Shown piece by piece: positions 58,916 to 64,000 of a stretch of DNA of 64,000 nucleotides; position 1 is the stretch's first letter, and each line of letters starts with the position of its first letter. A program made the translations under genes and the position numbers. A model generated the notes under the pieces. The model was not told the origin of the DNA, made no database searches, and worked only from the letters and a program-made list of their open reading frames with translations. Source of the stretch: JBEIGE01 sp040382055 (GTDB lineage Bacteria > Pseudomonadota > Gammaproteobacteria > Burkholderiales > Burkholderiaceae_C); contig JBEIGE010000001.1 in assembly GCA_040382055.1 (NCBI GenBank), positions 62,001-126,000 of the forward strand, read 5' to 3'.

Positions 58916-60088
58916 ATGATGAAGCGATTGTTCATGGATGTCACCCCTGCAAGCGCGCTGGGCGCAAGACTTGCTGCTTGCGCAATTGCCGCTGCTGCCG
59001 GATTGGCCAGCTTGTCCAGCTTTACGGCACACGGCCAGACCCCAGACAACACCAAGCCGGGTGCAGCTTCGCCCAAACCCGCCCTGACGGTTTACCTGAC
59101 CCAGCCGCGACCAAGCACGCTGCCGGTCAAGCTCAGTGCCAATGGCAGCATCGCTGCCTGGCAGGACATCATTGTGGGCGCTGAGGTCAGCGGCCTGCGC
59201 GTACTGGAGTTGCATGCCGCTGTGGGTGACCGTGTGAGCCAGGGCCAGTTGCTGGCCAGCTTTGCCGCTGAAAGCGTGCAGGCCGATGTGGCACTGGCGC
59301 GTGCTGCGTTGGCAGAAGCCCAGGCCAATGCGGTTGAGGCCGTGGCCAACGCCGACCGCGCACGCTCGGTGCAGGGCACGGGTGCCTTAAGCGCGCAGCA
59401 GGTCAACCAGTACCTGACCGGCGAGCAAACCGCCCGCGCACGCGTAGAGTCGGCCAAGGCGCAGCTCGACACCCAGCTGCTGCGCCTGCGTCACACCCAA
59501 TTGCTGGCACCCGACAGCGGCTTGATATCGGCCAGAACCGCCGCCGTGGGCGCGGTCGTGGGAGCGGGCGATGAGATGTTTCGCTTGATCCGCCAGAGCC
59601 GGCTGGAATGGCGCGGCGAGGTGACGTCCGCCGAGCTGGAGCGCATCAAACCCGGGACGCAGGTGTTGGTGACCTCACCCAGCGGCGCACAGCGCAAGGG
59701 CCGCGTGCGCACACTGGCCCCCACCGTAGACGCAGCAACCCGCAAGGGCGTGGTGTATGTGGACCTGCCGGTGGCGGGCAATGGGGCGCAGGAATCGGCC
59801 TTCAAGCCCGGCATGTATGCACGCGGGGATTTTGTGCTGGGCAGCTCTTCTGCACTGACGGTGCCCCAAAGCGCGGTGGTGGTTCGCGATGGCTTTAGCT
59901 ATGTTTACCGGGTGGGGGATGACAAACGCGTGAGCCAGCTCAAGGTGCAAACCGGCCGACTGCTGGGCGAGCAGATTGAGATTGTCAGTGGCGTGACGCA
60001 CGCCGACAGGCTGGCCGCCACGGGGGGCAGTTTTCTCAGCGATGGTGACACGGTGCGGGTGGTGGATGCCCCGGCAGCGCTGAAATAA
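58916..60088 (+). CDS. RND efflux periplasmic adaptor subunit
   Basis: A 390-residue membrane-fusion protein. A signal region (LAACAIAAAAGLASLSSFTAHGQ) is followed by the lipoyl halves (GAEVSGLRVLELHAAVGDRVSQGQLLASF and LLAPDSGLISARTAAVGAVV) around a coiled hairpin (residues about 120-190), then beta-barrel and membrane-proximal domains ending AALTVPQSAVVVRDGFSYVY-like sequence. It links the pump to the outer-membrane channel. The pump gene follows after 10 bases. Confidence 0.93.
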   Translation: MMKRLFMDVTPASALGARLAACAIAAAAGLASLSSFTAHGQTPDNTKPGAASPKPALTVYLTQPRPSTLPVKLSANGSIAAWQDIIVGAEVSGLRVLELHAAVGDRVSQGQLLASFAAESVQADVALARAALAEAQANAVEAVANADRARSVQGTGALSAQQVNQYLTGEQTARARVESAKAQLDTQLLRLRHTQLLAPDSGLISARTAAVGAVVGAGDEMFRLIRQSRLEWRGEVTSAELERIKPGTQVLVTSPSGAQRKGRVRTLAPTVDAATRKGVVYVDLPVAGNGAQESAFKPGMYARGDFVLGSSSALTVPQSAVVVRDGFSYVYRVGDDKRVSQLKVQTGRLLGEQIEIVSGVTHADRLAATGGSFLSDGDTVRVVDAPAALK

Positions 60089-60098
60089 AGGACCGGCC

Positions 60099-63000
60099 AT
60101 GAACGTCTCCGCCTGGTCCATCCGGAATCCGATTCCGGCCGTCATGCTGTTTGTGATGCTGAGCTTTGCGGGCTTGTTGTCTTTCAAGACCATGAAGGTG
60201 CAGAACTTCCCTGATCTGGAGTTACCCACCGTGACCGTGACCGCATCGCTGCCGGGCGCGGCCCCGGTCCAGATGGAAACCGAGGTGGCACGCAAGCTGG
60301 AAAACGCCATAGCCCCCTTGCAGGGGCTGAAAAACATGTTCACCAAGGTGCAGTACGGTGGCGTGACGATCACGGCAGAGTTCCGGCTGGAAAAACCCAC
60401 GCAGGAAGCCGTGGACGATGTGCGCTCGGCGGTTCAGGGCATCCGCAGTGATTTGCCTGGTGATTTGCGCGACCCGGTGATCGGAAAAATCAACCTGTCG
60501 GGTGCGCCCATACTGGCATTCACGATTCGCTCCCCCCGGATGGATGACGAGGCCATGAGCTGGTTTGTGGACAACACCATTTCACGCCTGCTGCTGGGCG
60601 TCAGGGGCGTTGGCTCAGTGGCCCGGGTGGGCGGTGTCAACCGGCAGGTGGAGGTGGCGCTGGACCCTTTGAAGCTGCAGGCCCTTGGTGCTACTGCGGC
60701 CGATATTTCCAGGCAGTTGCGCCAGGTGCAGACCGAGAGTGCCGGCGGGCGGGCCGACCTGGGCGGCAGCCAGCAGCCCATGCGCACGCTGGCAACCGTA
60801 CGGTCGGCCGATGAACTGGCCCGGCTGGAGCTCACCCTGAGCAACGGGCAGCGCTTGCGCCTGGACGAAGTGGCCCAGGTGCGCGATACCGTTGCCGAAC
60901 CCCGCGCCTTGGCCTTGCTCAATGGCACGCCGGTGGTGGGCTTTGAGATCACCCGCAGCAAGGGTGCCAGTGAGGTTGAGGTAGGTGCTGCGGTGCAAGC
61001 GGCGCTGGCCACGCTCAAGGCGGAGCATCCGGACATTGAATTGACCGAGGCATTCAATTTCGTCACGCCCGTGCAAGAAGAGTTTGAGGGCTCTTTGACC
61101 ATGCTGCTCGAAGGTGCCTTACTGGCCGTGGTGGTGGTCTGGCTGTTCCTGCGCGACTGGCGCGCCACGGTGGTGTCTGCCGTGGCCTTGCCCATGTCGG
61201 TGATTCCGGCTTTCATCGGCATCCATTATTTTGGGTTCTCGCTCAATGTGGTGACCCTGCTGGCCCTGTCTTTGGTGATTGGTGTGCTGGTAGATGACGC
61301 CATCGTGGAGGTCGAGAACATTGAGCGCCATCTGAACATGGGCAAAACGCCTTTTCAGGCGGCCATGGAAGCTGCTGACGAGATCGGCCTGGCGGTGATT
61401 GCCACCACTTTCACCCTGATTGCGGTGTTCTTACCCACGGCGTTCATGAGCGGTATACCGGGCAAGTTTTTCAAGCAATTTGGCTGGACTGCCGCCTTGG
61501 CGGTGTTCGCCTCGCTGGTGGTGGCGCGGGTGCTCACGCCCATGATGGCAGCTTACCTGATGCGGCGCAGCCAACGGCCGCACAAAGACCCGTTCTGGAT
61601 GCCCGCCTACCTGCGGGCCAGCCATTGGGCCTTGAGCCACCGCTGGATCACCATGGTGGCCGCAGGCGCTTTTTTTGTCGGCTCGCTGATGCTGATTCCC
61701 CTGCTGCCCAAAGGTTTTATTCCGCCCGATGACAACTCGCAAACCCAGGTCTATGTGGAGCTGCCACCCGGTGCCACACTGACCCAGACCCGGGCGGCGG
61801 CGGAGTCAGCGCGCCAGCTCATCGCCCGGCTTGAACACATTGACACCGTGTACACCACCATCGGTGCAGGTGCTGCGGGGTCTGACCCGTTTGCACCGCA
61901 AGGCGCCAGTGAGGTGCGCAAAGCCACCCTGACCATCATCCTGACGCCACGTGGCCAGCGACCGGTGAAACAGGTGGTTGAAAACAACATCCGCGTGGCC
62001 ATGGCTGACCTGCCCGGTGTTCGCAGCAAGGTGGGGCTGGGCGGCTCGGGCGAAATATACCAGCTGGTACTGACCGGGGAAGACCCGCTGGCCCTGGCCA
62101 CAGCTGCTGCAGCTGTGGAGCGTGATTTGCGCACAATTCCCGGGCTGGGCAGCATCTCGTCAAGTGCCAGCCTGATCCGCTCGGAGATTGCTGTCAGACC
62201 AGACTTTACCCGGGCTGCCGATCTGGGCGTGACCAGCGCGGCCATCGGCGAGACTCTGCGCATTGCCACCGTGGGCGATTACGACCAGTCCCTGCCCAAG
62301 CTCAATCTGAGCCAGCGCCAGGTGCCCATTGTGGTCAAGCTCAAGGACAGCGCACGCCAGGACCTGGACCTGCTGGGTCGGCTGGCCGTGCCCGGCGTGA
62401 AGGGCCCGGTCATGCTCAGTCAGGTTGCCACGCTGGAGGTGACCGGTGGTCCGGCTGTGATTGACCGGCTCAACCGGTCACGCAACATCACCTTTGAGAT
62501 TGAGCTCTCGGGCGCTCCTTTGGGGGATGTGACTGACGCGGTGAACAAGCTGGCGTCCATTCAGAACCTGCCGCCGGGCGTCAAGCAACTGGCCTTGGGC
62601 GATGCCGAGGTGATGGGCGAACTGTTTGCCAGCTTTGGCCTGGCCATGCTGACTGGCGTGTTGTGCATCTACATCGTGCTGGTGCTGTTGTTCAAGGATT
62701 TTTTGCAGCCCTTCACCATTCTGGCTGCGCTGCCGCTGTCACTGGGCGGGGCGTTTGTGGGCCTGCTGATCGCCGACAAAAGCTTTTCCATGCCTTCACT
62801 GATCGGCCTGATCATGCTGATGGGCATTGCCACCAAAAACTCGATTTTGCTGGTGGAGTACGCCATTCAGGCACGCCGCGGAATGCCGGGGCCTGACGGG
62901 CAAGCCACCATGCCGCTGATGAGCCGCTTTGATGCCCTGATCGACGCCTGTCACAAGCGGGCCCGGCCGGTGGTCATGACCACTCTGGCCATGGGCGCGG

Positions 63001-63224
63001 GCATGGTACCGCTGGCCGTAGGCTGGGGCGCTGCCGACCCGAGTTTTCGCAGCCCCATGGCCGTGGCTGTGATTGGCGGACTGATCACCTCGACCGTGCT
63101 CAGCCTGCTGGTCATCCCCGCGGTGTTTACCCTGGTAGACGATATTGAAGTGGGCCTTGGCAAGCTCTTGCACCGACTGCGCCGGAGCAAGGCCCAGGCC
63201 GTTCAAGCCAGCGATAAGCCCTAA
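60099..63224 (+). CDS. RND multidrug efflux transporter (HAE1 type)
   Basis: A 1041-residue pump with 12 membrane helices in two repeats and two large periplasmic loops. The start SAWSIRNPIPAVMLFVMLSFAGL, LPTVTVTASLPGAAPVQMETEV, VIGVLVDDAIVEVENIERHL (the paired Asp of proton relay) and GIATKNSILLVEYA (Lys in the relay) are typical of HAE1. It exports hydrophobic or amphipathic compounds using proton motive force; the substrate is not determinable. It completes a three-gene tripartite operon. Confidence 0.94.
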   Translation: MNVSAWSIRNPIPAVMLFVMLSFAGLLSFKTMKVQNFPDLELPTVTVTASLPGAAPVQMETEVARKLENAIAPLQGLKNMFTKVQYGGVTITAEFRLEKPTQEAVDDVRSAVQGIRSDLPGDLRDPVIGKINLSGAPILAFTIRSPRMDDEAMSWFVDNTISRLLLGVRGVGSVARVGGVNRQVEVALDPLKLQALGATAADISRQLRQVQTESAGGRADLGGSQQPMRTLATVRSADELARLELTLSNGQRLRLDEVAQVRDTVAEPRALALLNGTPVVGFEITRSKGASEVEVGAAVQAALATLKAEHPDIELTEAFNFVTPVQEEFEGSLTMLLEGALLAVVVVWLFLRDWRATVVSAVALPMSVIPAFIGIHYFGFSLNVVTLLALSLVIGVLVDDAIVEVENIERHLNMGKTPFQAAMEAADEIGLAVIATTFTLIAVFLPTAFMSGIPGKFFKQFGWTAALAVFASLVVARVLTPMMAAYLMRRSQRPHKDPFWMPAYLRASHWALSHRWITMVAAGAFFVGSLMLIPLLPKGFIPPDDNSQTQVYVELPPGATLTQTRAAAESARQLIARLEHIDTVYTTIGAGAAGSDPFAPQGASEVRKATLTIILTPRGQRPVKQVVENNIRVAMADLPGVRSKVGLGGSGEIYQLVLTGEDPLALATAAAAVERDLRTIPGLGSISSSASLIRSEIAVRPDFTRAADLGVTSAAIGETLRIATVGDYDQSLPKLNLSQRQVPIVVKLKDSARQDLDLLGRLAVPGVKGPVMLSQVATLEVTGGPAVIDRLNRSRNITFEIELSGAPLGDVTDAVNKLASIQNLPPGVKQLALGDAEVMGELFASFGLAMLTGVLCIYIVLVLLFKDFLQPFTILAALPLSLGGAFVGLLIADKSFSMPSLIGLIMLMGIATKNSILLVEYAIQARRGMPGPDGQATMPLMSRFDALIDACHKRARPVVMTTLAMGAGMVPLAVGWGAADPSFRSPMAVAVIGGLITSTVLSLLVIPAVFTLVDDIEVGLGKLLHRLRRSKAQAVQASDKP

Positions 63225-63228
63225 GGCT

Positions 63229-64000
<772 letters not shown>

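Overview
The window is high-GC bacterial DNA with dense, mostly non-overlapping genes. Gene content and protein style (recA-recX, sucCD, the short-form argC, topB with a C-terminal SWIB domain, YjbE-type TerC proteins, a Bug-type tricarboxylate binding protein) point to a betaproteobacterium of the Burkholderiales, most likely Comamonadaceae close to Rhodoferax or Polaromonas. No rRNA, tRNA or CRISPR array was found. The window opens inside glnE and closes inside a gapA-type glyceraldehyde-3-phosphate dehydrogenase gene.

1-29.7 kb is ordinary chromosomal backbone. It holds the end of glnE, a heptose-phosphate adenylyltransferase, a degenerate HD-GYP protein, a di-iron ferritin-like protein, a GST, purB (with an apparent 1-base frameshift in its first codons), yaeQ, a TerC/YjbE membrane protein behind a yybP-ykoY manganese riboswitch, an M48 protease, moaC, a type IV pilin with a GAF-PilB ATPase, a second TerC paralogue, sucDC, argC, recX-recA (with a LexA box), a MarR regulator with its own operator, a two-component system, birA, a SET-domain protein and topB-SWIB. 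A lipoprotein and a VapBC pair with a perfect operator follow.

29.2-39.8 kb is one long minus-strand operon: atzF, a five-gene peptide-type ABC importer, atzG, atzE, atzH, a GntR/FCD regulator and a YchJ-like gene. The enzymes are those that take 1-carboxybiuret through dicarboxyurea/allophanate to ammonia and CO2. The ring-opening enzyme AtzD is absent and a dedicated importer is present. Two TTGTATNCAA palindromes upstream of atzF are candidate operators.

39.9-51 kb is an accessory island. Nearly all of its first 10 kb is on the plus strand: hypothetical genes whose stop codons sit in or next to RYYYAAC heptamers, GTTRRRY heptamers in front of following genes, one well-formed attC-like hairpin, and two tails of one IS family that each end against a GTTAGRY heptamer. 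No integrase is present, so it reads as a decayed, integrase-less gene-cassette cluster. Cargo includes a free-standing lysis pair (3TM holin plus an endolysin combining an M15-type peptidase and a GH19 domain), an AT-rich P-loop ATPase, HicAB, VapBC, a GNAT enzyme, two antitoxins whose toxins are broken, and a deleted second copy of the endolysin tail.

51.2-64 kb returns to backbone and catabolic genes: a LacI-type regulator with twin operators controlling itself and a glucarate module (Bug solute-binding protein, gudD, HpcH/HpaI aldolase); a membrane-cupredoxin fusion; an orphan CbpM-like protein; a NodT/MFP/RND efflux operon; and gapA.
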